Part shown: piece after piece, positions 4,399-5,178 of the stretch | Position numbering within the stretch: the first letter of the stretch is position 1 | Layout: every line of letters starts with the position of its first letter | Assembly: GCA_002317145.1 (NCBI GenBank) | Contig: DCIT01000002.1 | Coordinates: forward strand, 1-5,178 | Reading direction: 5' to 3' | From: Caryophanales bacterium UBA1719 | Lineage (GTDB): Bacteria > Bacillota_I > Bacilli_A > RFN20 > CAG-826 | Length of the DNA stretch: 5,178 nucleotides | Made by a program: the position numbers and the translations under genes | Notes under the pieces: generated by a model | Told to the model about the DNA's origin: nothing | Databases searched by the model: none | The model's input: the letters and a program-made list of their open reading frames with translations, nothing else

Positions 4399-5178
4399 TT
4401 AGTATCCAAAATAGGCCCAAAGACCATTATCTAATTGTTTATTTAATTTGCATTCAACACTAATTTTATCATTAGTAGATATAGTCATATTTTTAAAGAC
4501 AATAAAATCGTTACCACTATAAGTATAAATATACCAATCAGTATTATAGGTTAACTCTTTTAATGTTCCACCGGAAGGTGTATAAGATATTTTGGTAATA
4601 GAGATGTCTTTGCTACCAGAGTCGTTATCAAAGGTAAAATAAGGAGTATCGCCAGCATAATTACTCATTCCAAAATATCTTATCGCATGAGAACTGTCTT
4701 TAGTAACATTAAACGTAAACGTTGATCCTGAACTAAATTTGTCTTCTCTTAAATAGGAATACCATTTGTCATAATAAATTAAGGTTTTTGGATCATTATC
4801 TTTAGGCTCTATAACATTAATTTTACAAGTGTTTTCTAGTTTTTTTCCAATCTTATTAGTAACAGAAACATTTAATAATGCTGAAGAATTTTTAAGAGTT
4901 TTTGCTGTCGCTTTTAATCTACATATTTTTCCTTTGCTTTCTATTATTGAAATATAACTTTCAGATCCTGTTTCTACATTCCACTCAATCGAATTGTAAT
5001 TTTGTTCATATGTAGATGATTTAAATGCTATTTGAATTTCTCTGTTTGAATTTAAATCTAGTTCTATTTCGCTATCTCCGGTTCTAAAATCAAAATCTAT
5101 AGGATATGTAGGATTTATAACTTTGATATGAAAAGAAGCGGTTTTTTCTTGGTAAGTAAAATTAAAATCTTTTCCATT
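4399..5178 (-). CDS. C-terminal part of a large Ig-like surface protein (start lies beyond the right edge)
   Basis: The minus-strand frame is open from the window end to TAA at 4401-4399, giving 259 residues with no start; the ATG at 4668 is internal. The fragment opens with the end of one beta domain (FHIKVINPTYP). A bacterial Ig-like (BIG2-like) domain follows at about fragment residues 27-124, with IEWNV...SYISIIESKGKICRLKATA and a closing CKINVIEP. A C-terminal beta module with TDWYIYTYSGNDFIVF and NDKISVECKL ends in aromatic WAYFGY. Such domain strings are typical of secreted adhesins or glycan-binding proteins. There is no LPXTG motif or C-terminal membrane segment, so any anchor must be N-terminal, outside the window. 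The stop is one base from the HAD start, so the two are almost certainly co-transcribed. Confidence 0.8.
   Translation of the reverse strand, partial: NGKDFNFTYQEKTASFHIKVINPTYPIDFDFRTGDSEIELDLNSNREIQIAFKSSTYEQNYNSIEWNVETGSESYISIIESKGKICRLKATAKTLKNSSALLNVSVTNKIGKKLENTCKINVIEPKDNDPKTLIYYDKWYSYLREDKFSSGSTFTFNVTKDSSHAIRYFGMSNYAGDTPYFTFDNDSGSKDISITKISYTPSGGTLKELTYNTDWYIYTYSGNDFIVFKNMTISTNDKISVECKLNKQLDNGLWAYFGY

Noticed and set aside
4398..4427. Ten-residue N-terminal extension of the HAD protein from the ATG at 4427
   Set aside because: It overlaps the end of the surface protein gene and moves motif I away from its usual place near the N-terminus.
4399..4668. Stand-alone 89-residue gene starting at the ATG at 4668
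   Set aside because: The frame stays open without a stop to the right edge of the window and encodes Ig-like sequence throughout, so this ATG is an internal methionine.

Overview
The DNA is strongly AT-rich (roughly 70% A+T by eye). Genes are tightly packed, and every visible stop codon of a recognised gene is TAA or TAG. Tryptophan is written TGG, including at conserved positions of the GH130 enzyme and the HAD phosphatase, so the standard bacterial code (table 11) applies rather than the Mycoplasma code. AT-richness, the code, AAGGAG-type ribosome binding sites and membrane-anchored surface proteins suggest a low-GC Firmicutes or Mollicutes-like bacterium, such as an uncultured gut Bacilli/RF39-type or Acholeplasma-like lineage. 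This placement is inference only.

Left part (1-1712). A minus-strand gene begins at 87 and runs off the left edge. Its leader can fold into a long hairpin (85-170) that buries both its ribosome binding site and its start codon. An AT-rich gap of about 195 bases with promoter-like elements then leads into a plus-strand GH130 glycoside phosphorylase/hydrolase (366-1397) with an unusual TTG start. Next is an 87-residue RelB/DinJ-family antitoxin (1449-1712). It has its own promoter, whose spacer carries a near-perfect 18-bp palindrome typical of an autorepressor site. No toxin gene follows, so it is an orphan antitoxin within this window.

Right part (1713-5178), all on the minus strand. In the direction of transcription it reads as follows. 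First comes the C-terminal 259 residues of a large Ig-like surface protein. A HAD-family phosphatase starts one base after its stop. A good promoter (TTGAGT-17-TATAAT) follows, then a 500-residue bitopic surface protein with a cytoplasmic N-terminus. Last is a YhcH/YjgK/YiaL-family protein whose stop abuts the antitoxin's stop with no base between them.

How the genes fit together. The GH130, HAD and YhcH-family proteins are all compatible with intracellular sugar or sugar-phosphate metabolism, and the two surface proteins with attachment or binding outside the cell. No complete pathway is visible. I see no tRNA, rRNA, CRISPR array, transposase or phage gene. I do not see a clear new multi-gene system. 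The points most worth checking are the start-sequestering leader hairpin, the toxin-less antitoxin with its operator, the unusual start of the YhcH-family gene, and the two surface proteins that seem to share a C-terminal module.
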